Position numbers and translations under genes: made by a program
Part shown: positions 12,389 through 23,115 of the stretch, one piece after another
How positions within the stretch are numbered: the first letter of the stretch is position 1
Layout of the letters: each line of letters starts with the position of its first letter
Source: Mycocentrospora acerina
Taxonomy: Eukaryota; Ascomycota; Dothideomycetes; Pleosporales
Length of the DNA: 64,000 bases
Assembly (NCBI GenBank): GCA_022701365.1
Contig: JAKUHH010000049.1
Span: 186,807 to 250,806, forward strand
Direction: 5' to 3'
The notes under the pieces: model-generated
What the model was told of the DNA's origin: nothing
What the model saw: only the letters and a program-made list of their open reading frames with translations
The model's database searches: none

Positions 12389-13529
12389 CCCCCTCGCTGT
12401 CGTCGTTCCTCACCCTCTTGTTACTACCATTGCCATTGTTATTGTCATCACCACCCCCCTCCCTTTTCAACGGCGTCTTCCTCGTCCACTCCCTCGACTT
12501 TTGAAACTCCCTTCTCCCGCCTTCTTTCCCAGGAGTAACGATTTCCTTGCGGCCAGCCTCCCACAACCGTTGAATCTCGCGCTCATCGTCCGAGTCGGCC
12601 TGGAGAGGAATCTTCTCAAACACGTACATTCGCGCGGGGCGGTCTTCGCCCTTCCACGCGCCCCCGCCTTCAATCGCGCCTAGGGTGCGCACATGCCCGT
12701 ACCCGGGATACATGGACCAGTCGAAGCGGGAGCTCTCGACGACCTTGAGCCCCGCGTGGCGCGCTAGATCGCGCACATTCCACAGGGTGTAGGGCATGCC
12801 CTCGAACAAGGTGACGACGATGCGGCCGCCCATTTTGAGGAACGGGGCGGTGCGCTTCTGGACGAGGTTTTTGTTCTTTTGGGCGCGCAGGACCGCGAGC
12901 TTCTTCTTCTGGTCCGGGATTTCGAGGCAGGATTTGAAAAAGGCGACGAGGAGGGCTTGGTTGGCGCGGACTTGGCGGTTTTCGTCGGTGGAGAGGCCGC
13001 CGGTGTGGGGGAACTGGAAGCAGATTGTGTCCCAGCCTTGGTCTTGGTCTTCGTCGTCGTCATCGTCGCGTTGGCAGCGGAGGGCCTTGTAGGTGGAGAG
13101 TTTGGTAGCGTCGATGCTGTGGTGGAGGGGCACGGGGGGGCTGAGGGCGGCGAGCTCGCTCTGCACGTCTTTGAAGGTGGGGTACTTGTCGTGGACTTGC
13201 TGCTCGCTGTCGAAGCTGGTGGCCGTCACGTTTGCGCAGCCGTGCTCGTGTACGAGCGAGCGCGCAAAGGAAAAGTCGCCCTCGCCGACGAGCAGGATGT
13301 GGTCGAATCCGGCAAAGGGAGGGACGTGTTTTTGCGAGGCTTGTACGGGTTGCTTGGGCGCGGCGGGCGCTGCTTTGGCGTCGCTCGTCTTCTGCTTCTT
13401 TGCGCCTGGCTTGGCCGTCGCGACGGGGACGGGGGCGTCTTTTGCTGCTTTGCGGTGATGCGCGGCGATTTTGCGATTGCCATCGCGCTTGAGCTCACGA
13501 CGGGCGCGCTTTGTTTTGGTCTTACTCAT
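12381..13529 (-). CDS. BMT5: BMT5-like 25S rRNA (uridine-N3) methyltransferase
   Basis: A single exon of 382 aa. Residues ~70-290 form the DUF2431/BMT5-like Rossmann methyltransferase, with the SAM-binding strand ILLVGEGDFSFA near 80 and downstream blocks typical of the family (FDSEQQVHDKYP; FPHTGG). The N-terminus is strongly basic (KTKTKRARREL), consistent with nucleolar targeting, and the C-terminus is Arg/Gly/Asn-rich. Yeast Bmt5 makes m3U2634 in 25S rRNA; the same role is inferred here. No introns. The neighbouring ARB1 and FYV10 are also housekeeping genes, but there is no operon logic. The ATG at 13529 is preceded by a TG-rich leader. Confidence 0.9.
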   Translation of the reverse strand: MSKTKTKRARRELKRDGNRKIAAHHRKAAKDAPVPVATAKPGAKKQKTSDAKAAPAAPKQPVQASQKHVPPFAGFDHILLVGEGDFSFARSLVHEHGCANVTATSFDSEQQVHDKYPTFKDVQSELAALSPPVPLHHSIDATKLSTYKALRCQRDDDDDEDQDQGWDTICFQFPHTGGLSTDENRQVRANQALLVAFFKSCLEIPDQKKKLAVLRAQKNKNLVQKRTAPFLKMGGRIVVTLFEGMPYTLWNVRDLARHAGLKVVESSRFDWSMYPGYGHVRTLGAIEGGGAWKGEDRPARMYVFEKIPLQADSDDEREIQRLWEAGRKEIVTPGKEGGRREFQKSREWTRKTPLKREGGGDDNNNGNGSNKRVRNDDSEGDE

Positions 13530-13908
13530 ACTGGGCTGTGTGTGTATGTGTGTGTATGTAAGTGTGTGTGAGTGTGAGGTGGGAAGGGTGGTGTTGCGAC
13601 GAAGCGGACCTTACGACAAAACGGACTTTGCGGGGAAGGAACTTTTTTTTGGGTGTATCCAATCAACCAGCACAGGGATTAGACATGTATGGGCAGGCAA
13701 AATCAACATTTTTAATAGCTAAACATGCCAACCATGAAAGACGTCATGTAGACGGCTAAATTTACAATTGCTAACAGCATCTGTTTACAAATCATCCTCT
13801 CGTGCAAAAGCAGTCTCGTGCAAGAGCAGCTGGGTGCCAAAGCGGATACTCGCTTGACATGTAGAGCAAACTGACAAACGACCCCCAACGCGCGCCTTGT
13901 TGGATAGT
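13530..13908. other. BMT5 promoter with TG microsatellite; LSC1 3' region
   Basis: A TG-rich microsatellite (about 13537-13577) lies immediately upstream of the BMT5 start on its minus-strand leader. The rest, to the LSC1 stop codon, shows no gene. Confidence 0.6.
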
Positions 13909-15673
13909 CTATATCAGGTCACGCTGGACAAACTGGTCGTACAGCGTCTTGCCGAGAGAGGCAGGCGAGCGCTCGACAACGACGCCGGCAGCCTCGAGAG
14001 CGGTAATCTTGGAGTTGGCGTCGCCCTTTCCACCGCTGACAATGGCGCCAGCGTGGCCCATTCTCCTGCCAGGCGGCGCGGAGATACCGGCAATGAAGCT
14101 GACAACGGGCTTGTTGGCCGTGTTGTACTGCTTCAAAAAGTCTGCAGCGTCCTCCTCGGCCGAGCCGCCAATCTCGCCAATCATGATGATGCCGTCCGTC
14201 TCCTCATCCTCGAGGAAGACCTTGAGGCAGTCGATGAAGTTGGTGCCTGAGAAGGGGTCACCGCCAATGCCGACAACGAGCGACTGACCGAGGCCAGCCT
14301 GGGTGGTCTGGTTCACGGCCTCGTAGGTGAGGGTTCCGGAGCGGGAGACGATGCCGACGCGGCCACGCTTGTGGATGAAGCCGGGCATGATGCCAATCTT
14401 GCATTGGCCCTGGAGGGAGAGGTTAGAGGGACGGGAGGGGCGGAGGAGGAGGGGGACTAGGAGGAGGACTAGGAGGAGGAAGCGAGGCGCGTACAGGAGC
14501 GATGATGCCGGGGCAGTTGGGGCCAACCATGCGCGACTTGTTCTGCGACTTGAGCATGTCGGTGATGCGGACCATGTCTGGGGGGCCGTCAGTTTGCGTG
14601 TTTGCGGGGGCTGGTACGGGTAGGCGTGGGCGGCATACCGTGCTGGGGGATGCCCTCGGTGATGCTGCGCCGGGTCAGTCAGCGGGTAGGGGGGCCAGAG
14701 GGAGAGGCAAGTTAAACACGCACGTGACAATCAGAGGCACCTCTGCCTTGATGGCCTCCTCGATACTGGCGGCGGCGACCGGGGGACTGTAGGGAATGTT
14801 AGGCTGGACATGATATAAAGGTGGTGGTGGTGGTGGTGATGGTGGTGGTGGTGGTGATGGTGGTGGTGGTGGTGATGGTGGTGGTGGTGAAGGTGTAAAT
14901 GCAGGCGGTGGTGATGGAGAAGGAGCAAGTGTAGGCGTAGGTGTAGATGGTAGTGAAGGAGGCGAAGGAGGTGAAGGAGGTGGAGGTGAAGAAGGTGGTG
15001 GTGGTGGAGAAGGAACAAATGCAGGTGTAGGTGTAGGTGTAGGTGAAGGAGTGGATGCAGGTGGTGGTGGTGAGTGAGTGAAGTAGTGGTGGAGAAGAAG
15101 AAGGAGCAAATGCAGGTGCAGGTGCAGGCGTAAGTGTAGGTGCAGGTGGTGGTGGTGGTGGTGGTGGTGGTGGTGGTGGTCAAGGTGCAGGTGCAGGTGC
15201 AGGTAGAGCATACGGGACAAAGATGGCCGAGGCGGTGGCGCCCGTCTGGCGGACGGCGTCCTCGACGCTGGCAAAGACGGGCAGGTCGAGGTGCTGGGAG
15301 CCGGCCTTCTTGGGGTTGGTGCCGCCGACGACCTTTGTGCCTGCCGCAGCGCGTTAACAAACAGGTCCCCTCTTCTTGGACGGCCATGTCGGGCGTGTCT
15401 GGCGCATACCGTATTCAATGGCCTGGCGGGCGTGGAAGCTGCAGCGCCCGGTTAGCCTCTGCTCGCCGTGTGTGTGTGTCTCTCTCGCCTGCACACCGGC
15501 CCGGCGCGCACTCACGTTCCCTGCTTGCCCGTGAAGCCCTGGAAGAGCACCTTTGTGTCGCCGTTGATGCGCAGGTTCTTGATCGTCTCGGCATACTGCG
15601 ACGAGCCCGACGTGTACTGGCGGCGCGCCGTCTGGGTGAGCGCTGAGCGCAGCGGGGTGCGGAGGGCCTGCAT
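13909..15673 (-). CDS. LSC1: Succinyl-CoA ligase alpha subunit, mitochondrial
   Basis: Seven exons on the minus strand all join in frame: 15673-15516, 15438-15410, 15340-15214, 14786-14724, 14664-14639, 14577-14495, 14409-13909 (328 aa; the yeast protein is about 329). Two exons are only 29 and 26 bp. The protein starts MQALRTPLRSALTQTARRQY, an Arg-rich amphipathic mitochondrial presequence without acidic residues. CoA-binding landmarks (LFQGFTGKQG) and the phosphohistidine motif GHAGAIVSGG are present. The enzyme converts succinyl-CoA to succinate with substrate-level NTP formation in the TCA cycle; the beta subunit is not in this window. Intron 3 is unusually long (427 bp) and almost wholly simple repeat. 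Confidence 0.95.
14821..15203. repeat. Degenerate GGT/GGTGTA/GGTGCA minisatellite inside LSC1 intron 3
   Basis: About 380 bp of G-rich tri- and hexanucleotide repeats on the plus strand, C-rich (CACCAC, CACCTG) on the transcribed-gene sense. It fills nearly all of the intron between exons 3 and 4. The His/Leu/Pro-rich ORFs that span it are artefacts of the repeat. Confidence 0.9.
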
Positions 15674-16601
15674 GGTGAGCTGAGGGCGAGGGGGGGCGGG
15701 AGACGTGTGCGGGTTTCAACGTGGGTGAGGGTTGAAGCTGCACCCACCACGCCGACCTTGGCTAACTAAAATCTCGAGCATGGGTCAACCTCCCGTCTTC
15801 GTCTCCGTCTCGGGCGCGGACGGGACTCGCCTGCTCGACTGCTCGACTGCTCGACTACCTCGCTCTTGCATGCATTTCGTCTTTTTCATGGCTAGTGTTG
15901 GCCAGTGCAACGAGGCTGTGGAAATGTGTGTGTGTGTGTGTGCTTCATGTCATTGTTCTTGATGTGTGTCCTCCCAATAATGACCCGTCTGTCCCTCAAG
16001 CACTCTCCACGCACCCCATCTCCTTCTCATACACATGCACTCTGACCAAAACACACATATGCCACTCCTCAGAGCGTGCACAGTTTTCCCCTCAAGGCGG
16101 AGCAGACCGGCTACATTTCTCTCCTTCTTCGCCCTCCTACGTCCCCCTCGCAGCCTGTTGTCCAGCACTGTCCTAAACATGCAGAGCCATTTCCCCGCAC
16201 CATGGCTGTACTCGTGCGTGAACAAAAGTGAAAAAAAGACGCATCCAAACTCTGTGCACGTGTTTTTGTGGCGGGCAACACAGTCTGTGACGCAAGGCAC
16301 GCTGCACCAACAAGGCAGCCGCACTATGACATACTACTACAACAATTGCAACATTGTTTGGTAGTTGGCCAAAAAGAGCCACAACAGGGTACAAGCAAAA
16401 CGCAAATAGTCACCAAGAAACGAGGCAAAGATACCGTAATCGTTGCATCGCTCTGTTGCGACAAACAGTGCACAGGCAAGACGTGCAACAAAAAAGGTCA
16501 TAAAAGTGGTTACACAAACAATGCACAGGCAGCATGTAGAGAGAAAGAAGGTCATAAAAGTTGGTTACATGTTTTGTACACATCAGCAGTCATCACCTGC
16601 T
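15674..16601. other. LSC1 promoter and MRPL7 3' region
   Basis: No gene seen. The LSC1 leader is C/G-rich with a three-fold CTGCTCGA-like repeat near 15831-15856 and a short TG run at 15925-15941. The MRPL7-proximal half holds a diverged ~54-bp tandem duplication (listed separately). Confidence 0.55.
16461..16568. repeat. Diverged tandem duplication, two ~54-bp units
   Basis: Unit one (16461-16513) and unit two (16514-16568) both begin ACAAACA(A/G)TGCACAGGC and both end AAGGTCATAAAAG followed by GGTTAC. The middle parts differ. The duplication sits just downstream of the MRPL7 stop codon, in its probable 3' UTR. Confidence 0.8.
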
Positions 16602-17842
16602 CTAATCGTTGAGCTTGCCGTAAAATGGCAGGCCAATGGCCTGGAGAAGCAGACGTGCGTCCTTGTTGCTCGTCGCGTCTGTGCAAATGGTAATGTGGCA
16701 ACCGGGAATCATCTTGGGGGGGTACCTATGTGACTTGTTAGCATTGTCCGCGACCAGAAGACCAGACAGCCAAATGACTAAACGACCAAATAGCAAACCA
16801 ATAAAAAACATCAACACAACCAACAAACGAAATATCCAAACAACGAAATAACGAAATAACAAAATAACAAAATAACAAAACAAAAAAGACAACATGGCAA
16901 GGGCAGCACTCACGCATCGTAGTTGACCTCAATCTCGGGGAAGAGAGCGACCTGCTCGGGGGTGAGACCAAACGTCATGTTTCCGTGGCCGTCTCCAGAC
17001 GAGCCGGGCACACCCTTCCACTCCTTGATCTTGGGCAGCACCACGTCAATGAGCTTGGCCAGGAAATGGTCCGCGTCCTCACGCTCCAGCGTCGACGTGA
17101 CGGCCACATATCTCCCCTCGCGCAAGTCCCATCCCACCACATTGTGCCGGGCCTTGTGTGGCTGCACGCGCACGTTGCTAATCGCCTGGATGGTCATGCC
17201 TGCAACGTGCAGCACGGCACTGCTCTCCTGCGCCTCCGGGACCATGGAGTGGACAACGACCTTTGTGATTTTGGGAATGTTGCGGAACGTCCGTGGCTCG
17301 TTGAGCAGGCGCAGCACCTCTCCCTTTCCTCGCGGCCCTCGCAGCGGGCGGCCCTTGTAGTAGGGCGAGTCGCCCGTCCATTCGCGCAGCCTCTGCTCTG
17401 TCTTGGGGGCCCGGTAGCCTGGCGGGTAGTGCTGGTAGGTGAGGGCGAGGATGTCCGAGGCAATCGTGCTCTGGTATGTCTGCTCGAGGCGGGGGAGGCT
17501 AAAGGGCCCGGGCTGGAAGAGGCGCGACGAGGGGTCTGATTCTGGCGGCGGCTGGTGGGGATGCAGAGGCCCGCGGTAGTACTTGGGCGAGCGGTACTGG
17601 TATCTGCTGGCGGGCAGCTTCTTCTTGCCCCGGCGTCTCAGCCGGCTGCGTGCCACGGGGTCGTATCCCTTGACGAGCTCCTCCGACGGCGGCGGCACCT
17701 CAAACGACGACGACGACTCGACCTGCTGGGCGGCGTCTGACGAGGCCGGGCGGCGGCTCAATGGCTGGCTCGCGCGCACAATGGGCCGGGCGTCTCGGCA
17801 CAGGGCCGTCAGCGTCCGGGAAGGCAGCTCGCGCAGCGCCAT
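16602..17842 (-). CDS. MRPL7: Mitochondrial large-subunit ribosomal protein uL5m
   Basis: Exons 17842-16914 and 16725-16602 give 350 aa. I chose the ATG at 17842 (context GTCACCATGGC) over the in-frame upstream ATG at 17893, because it gives a clean Arg-rich mitochondrial presequence (MALRELPSRTLTALCR). The uL5 core occupies the C-terminal half (PRTFRNIPKITKVVVHSM; GWDLREGRYVAVTSTLER) and ends LPFYGKLND after the splice. uL5m binds 5S-equivalent and central protuberance regions of the mitoribosome. The intron (188 bp) is long for this window and contains repeated AACAAAAT/AACGAAAT units. The gene is divergent from the deubiquitinase, sharing 512 bp of promoter. Confidence 0.92.
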
Positions 17843-18354
17843 GGTGACAAATGTAGGTCTGGAGGTATTCCTGCGCCCGTCACACGCACGCACGACGTGA
17901 TGTCCAGTGCTGCATTTTCAGAAGTTCGGCCCTAGTCCGGGAGCGGCCTAGGCGCCTGGCCACACAGGCGGGCAGGGCCCGGGGCTGCTGGATCCCAGAC
18001 CCTGTCCCCCGCCTTCCAGAACGCGACTTCTTGCGGCTGAAGAGCGCCTGCATCACGCCCTTGTGTGGCCTCTTCCCGTCCTGCCCCTCCCATTCCAGCT
18101 CCGTCACCACGTCTGCGCTCCGCTGGTCTTTTTTCGCCTCTCACCTGCCGCCTCTCGCACTCGGCGCTGTCCAGGGCAGCTGTCTGCCAGTCGCATCGCG
18201 CTTGCCTCCAGCAGCTCCGCCCAGATTGCCGTCTCGCCTACACCTTCCCTCGCCATCCAAGCCTGCTGCCTACCCCGCCGTCTCCTTGGCCGCTGCGAGA
18301 CCTCCACGGCCCTTGTCCACTCCTGAATGGGCGTCGGTACTGCCAGCCAGCACA
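17843..18354. promoter_or_regulatory. Shared promoter of MRPL7 and the USP gene
   Basis: A 512-bp divergent spacer, GC-rich and pyrimidine-skewed on the side of the USP gene. No TATA box was recognised. ORFs on both strands are short and have no similarity I can name. Confidence 0.55.
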
Positions 18355-21149
18355 ATGAACGGCGTCTCGCGATTTCTTAGCCGTCGCGACAAGCACCACG
18401 AGAAGCGCGCATCCAAGCATGGCCGCAGCAAAGTACGCCCGCAACTTTCTGTATCTTGTACTTCTTTGACTCCCTTGCTATCCACGCGCGATGAGCCGCC
18501 CGGCGACTCGCGGCATCGTCTTCAATGGGAGTCTTGCAGTCCGACAGGGTCGTAGTGCCACCTCCCATGTGCTGCGAGACGTCCCCTTGAGCACAGCCTG
18601 CTATTCTTACTCAGAAGCCTGCCGTGCCGCGCGATGCTTCTGTCTGCTATTGTTCAACCCCCCATAGCCAACTCGTCTGACCTTCTCAACCTACAGTCTC
18701 AGCCTCTGCAAGAGGCCTCGCCCAGCCTCTACAAAATATTTACAAACGACGAGTCCCGACCCCCGGCGAATAGCGATGTTGACAAGAAGGTGCGTGGGCG
18801 ACCAAGCAAGACGAATAGACGGTCAGGATTGACAGGATGTAGACCAAGATGCTATTGTTGCGACTCCAAGGCGCTGGCATATCACGCATGCAAGAAGAAC
18901 AAGCCCAGCATGCTCTCTCGTGGTACCCCGATGATCTCGACAAGGCCTACGACATCCTCGTGCTGGCAAACGAATCGATCGAGGGCGAGCTCAAAGACTT
19001 TGACCCACAGGTGCCCATGTTGGGCGCTATAAACAGGAACATGGTGACCTGCTATCTCGACGCATTGCTCTTTGCCATGTTTGCCAGACTCGACAGTTTC
19101 GAAGCAATGTTGTACGACAATTTTGAGGATGAGCCGCGGAAGAAACTTGCAGCTGTTCTGCGGCTGTGGGTAAACCTGCTGAGGACCGGCCAGCTCATCA
19201 GAGTTGAGCTTGTATGTGGAAAACAGCACCACGGGAAAGACGCGGCTAACGAATTGACAGACAAAGCATTTGCAAGATTCTCTCGCCAAGTGCGGGTGGG
19301 AGGGAGCCGCTGAATTACGCCAGCAAGACGCCTCCGAAGCCTTTACATTCATCACGGGCGCGCTCGAGCTTCCGCTGCTCACGCTGAAGATGGACATTTA
19401 CCACACTGGACGTGAGGATAAGGAGGACGATCACAAGTTTGTCAATGAGCGCCTGCTGGAGGTTGCAATCCCAGAACAGCAAGGAGACGATGTCATCACG
19501 CTCGAAGACTGTCTCGAAACTTACTTCAACAATCGGATAGAGGTCAAGCGCTACCTGCAGCGGCAAAACACAATTGGCTCTGTCAGATCAGCCAACTCTG
19601 ACGCTACCGAGGTTCCGTCTGAGAAGAATGAGATACTCCATGTGGAGACTGTCGAGATTTCAGAGTCGGGCTCTCCTATCGTCGCTACTCCAACCTCGTT
19701 TGGCCCGTCGACACCTTTGCTACCCAGTCGTTCCCTCGAAGGTCGTCGACGTGCCGACAGTATCTTTAGTCAACGACTTGCCCGAAAAGTGCCAGAAGCG
19801 TGGAGGTTCGACGAGAAGAAACACCTAGACGACATGTTGGGCAGCAGCTCGGGAGGACGGCCACGATCAGCATCGTTCCTTAGAAAGGAGGTTCTGATGC
19901 CGGCGTGGCAGTTCTTTAGTCTGATTCGTAAGTAATGTTTGCTGCAAGCAATGCAAGCGTGCCTAACATGAATACAGCCTGGTACACCGACAATGTCCCC
20001 AAATCAGACGCCCAAGTCGCGGCACATTTCTCTGCAAAGCGCCCTGTACTTGGCATCTGTCTGAAGCGATATACAATGCTTCCCAACGGTGCTCCAAAGC
20101 GCTTAAACACGTACATTGACATACCGCTGGAAATAGGTCTGCCGCATTTCATCTCAGACGAGAGGATGCAGGAGGAGGGTCCACTCTTTGGCAATTTCAA
20201 GTTGGTCCTGCAGTCCGTCGTTTGCCATCGCGGAATATCTGTTGATTCTGGACATTACATCTCACTGGTCCGAGGTGACTGTAATGAACGTCCCAGTACC
20301 TCGCACTCTGAAGACAACGAGACTCAAGCTCCCTGGCTTCGATTCGACGATTTGTCCAATCCACGCATCGTGGAGGTAGATATCAAGAAAGCACTGAGCG
20401 AGGAATCGCCGTACTTACTCTTCTACCAAGTACAGCCAATCGACGAAGCGTTGGCATCACGAGGCGATCCTCCCCCATACTTGGAGGCGCAATCTGGACT
20501 TCCTTCCGCCGACCCGTCAAGGGAAACACTAGTATCCATAACGGCCGAAGATGCAGACACAGGCGGAGAGTGGGAGAAAATCACTGCTCAAGACATGCAT
20601 CTTGAGTCAAACCACTCTGACGAGCTTATCGGTCGCAGCAGCATGTCTAGTAATCCGCGTAGCAGTGTGGCGTTTGATGACATTGATGGAACGCTTCAGA
20701 GCGTATCGCGAGGCCGCACAGCACCCCCAACCCCAGACGAGCAGAAGCCGGGGTTTCTTTCAGCGTCGCGTCGCAACTCGCGGACGTGGATGCCAGGGAT
20801 GTTGGGAAGCAAGAGTCGCACAAACAGTCAGACGGGCGAAAACCGGCTGTCTGTCTCCCTCTCAAAACTGACTGGCCGTGCTAGCAAGGATAAGCTACAA
20901 AGTATGGAGTCAGCCTTTACAGAAGACCCAGTGATTGTCATCAACGAAGTCCAGAGTGCGGAGAATGGCCAGCAGAAACAGTCTCCTGTCAAAGAAAAGA
21001 AGGACACGTCCATCTCACGCAGCAAGAGCAAAAGTAAGAAGGACAAGAAGGATCGATTTAGAAGCAAGAGCCAGGATATTGGCGACACTTTGGACAAGGG
21101 AAAGCACAAGGAGAAGAATCGACCGGATCGGGAGTGTGTCTTAATGTGA
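18355..21149 (+). CDS. USP-type ubiquitin hydrolase with C-terminal CaaX box
   Basis: Exons 18355-18432, ~18697-18789, 18843-19211, 19261-19927 and 19978-21149 give about 792 aa. The exon 2 start is uncertain: the acceptor at 18696 keeps the frame, but a small extra exon beginning at 18615 is possible. The catalytic Cys lies in NRNMVTCYLDALLFAMF (~127) and the His box is HRGISVDSGHYISLVRG. The usual Asn-Thr-Cys and Gln of the Cys box are altered, as in some fungal USPs. A UBA-like helical stretch (GAGISRMQEEQAQHAL) precedes it. The C-terminal ~250 residues are Ser/Lys-rich and disordered and end in a polybasic stretch followed by CVLM, a canonical farnesylation motif, so membrane attachment is likely. 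I cannot assign a yeast orthologue. Confidence 0.85.
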
Positions 21150-21683
21150 TGATGATGATGTTGTTGTTGGGACACGGCTGTCTCGGCATAGGTGGGTTGT
21201 TGTTTGGTCTATTAGCGCGGCGTTTGGGGCATATACATGGCACAGAGCGACTTTATTGTTCGGTGGTCCGCTGTTGGGTGGCGATGGATGTAGAGTTCGA
21301 CTTGCATGGGGGCTTCCAGATAGATGAGATACCCATAAGCTCCGAGGAGCGAGAACGCAGATTGGGTGGTTCCATAGCTGTAGTATCTCTCAATTCCACG
21401 CATTGCTGGCGTAAAGGGGTCAGATTTCAGCGATGAGCGTAAGTGATGTCCCGACCTGCTCGCAGAAAGCGTTGGACACGCCTGGAAGCAGTGAATTGCG
21501 CTTTCAGGCTAGACTGGGCCGTTTGCTGCGGGAGCCGAAGGTGGCCTTTCGATGTTTGCCAAGGCACTCCCACCACAAAAGTCCACCCCCTCCGCTTCAC
21601 CCTGCGCCCGCATATCCGCATCTCTCCAGACCAAGCAGCGTTGCCCTCACCTCACCCGTGTTACTGCTGTTTCATCTCTCACA
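21150..21683. other. Intergenic, USP 3' end and SND3 promoter
   Basis: No gene seen. The C-rich stretch 21585-21680 is the probable SND3 leader and ends in CTCACAATGG. Confidence 0.5.
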
Positions 21684-22427
21684 ATGGCTATCAGCCCGCA
21701 AATGTACGTCGCCACCACTACCGTCACCATCACTACCGTCATCACGCGCTCGTCCCGGACAGCTTGCTAACGTCTGCCTAACAGTACCAACCTGGTCATC
21801 GTCCTGGGGTTCATGCAAATCTCCAAGAAGATTCCTTTTGATGACCCTAATGTTCTCATGGGCGTGCGTGCGCTTTACGTCGTCTCCAACCTCATCATTG
21901 CGGCTATTTCCCTCTACGTCCAGCAGCAGATCAACAAGAAGAATGGTGCGTCAAATCAAACACGTTGCTCCATTACTACGTCTGGAGCAGCGTGGTTTGT
22001 AATCAAAGAGCCCAAAAGCTAACACCATCCAGATATGACCGTCGTCAAGTACGTCGAGCCCGCGCCAATGGGTTCCGGCGAGGAGCCCAAGTTTGTCGCG
22101 ACCACGGTCAAGGCCTACGACCTCTCCAAGCTACGCGAGCTCTTCAAGGCACAGCTGATGGGCGTTGGAATGATGGCTGTCATGCACATTTACTTCAAGT
22201 ACACCAACCCGCTGCTCATCCAGTCCATTATTCCTCTCAAGGGCGCCTTTGAGGGCAACCTCGTCAAGATCCACCTCCTCGGCCAGCCCGCAGTTGGCGA
22301 CCTCGCGCGTCCATGGAAGGCCGCCGCTGGCATGATGGGTGCCATGCAGGGTGGTGAGATTAAGACGGACAAGAAGAGCATTGAGGCTGCCGAGCGTGCA
22401 GGCCGTGGCGGTGTCAAGGACGAGTAG
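21684..22427 (+). CDS. PHO88: SND3/PHO88, SRP-independent ER targeting protein
   Basis: Exons 21684-21703 (20 bp), 21785-21945 and 22033-22427 give 191 aa, close to yeast Pho88 (188). The tiny first exon (MAISPQ plus two bases) joins to ITNLVIVLGFMQISKKIP, the conserved Pho88 start. Two hydrophobic segments are seen: residues ~8-20 with 36-55, and a second around AQLMGVGMMAVMHIYF. The C-terminus is charged and cytosolic. Pho88 was named for phosphate uptake; in yeast it is Snd3, an ER membrane component of the SRP-independent pathway for proteins with internal or C-terminal targeting signals. It converges with SEC72, another ER translocation gene. Confidence 0.93.
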
Positions 22428-23115
22428 ATTGGACTACATAGGGGTTGTTGCTGTTGTTATTGTTGTCAATCTTGCGATTGGCACGTATTTCTAGTGGGGG
22501 CCCACATTGGGAGCATTTTGGGAGCAGAGAAGACGCGCACAAAATCTATGCGTGCTGGCTGTAAAGTAATGGGACATGATGTATTTTCAAGACCAAAACT
22601 GTGTGGTTGAATCCGACTTGACCGCGTCAAACGACCTGTGCCAAAAAAAAAAGAAGACATGCTACTAACACGTGCGATGAAACAGAGATAATCACACCTA
22701 ATGCCACAGCAAACGTAGTGACAACGTCAATACTTGTGTTGGTACTATGTTCCAGCAAAGGGGTAATTCACACAAAGTCAAAATTTGAAGAATTTAAATA
22801 TATGTATAAAAAAACGTCGGTATTCTATAATTCCATGTCGGAAGAAAAAAAAAGTGCTCGGGATAAAACCAAAATGTGAATTATGGACCAAGAAAGTCTT
22901 TTTTCCTTATCCAAATAGAAAAATACAAAGGTGTCTCCCCGTTGTCGTTGTCGTCGCCGTTGTCGTCGTCAAGGAAGAGTGTGGATTGGATATTTGAAAG
23001 GGAAAAGATAAGAAAAAAGAAAAAAGTTGCGCCGTACGCCTTGCCAATGCTCCTTTTCTCGACGCTCCCCAACGCTCTCAGCTACCCATGCGTGAACGAG
23101 TTAAATAACGGGACC
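22428..23115. other. Convergent 3' regions of PHO88 and SEC72
   Basis: A+T-rich with several A-runs and a TGTTGTTATTGTTGTC-type repeat just after PHO88. No gene seen. Confidence 0.5.

Noticed and set aside
14675..15418. His/Leu/Pro/Ser-rich frames across LSC1 intron 3
   Set aside because: They are translations of the G-rich simple repeat inside an intron, flanked by LSC1 exons that splice in frame.
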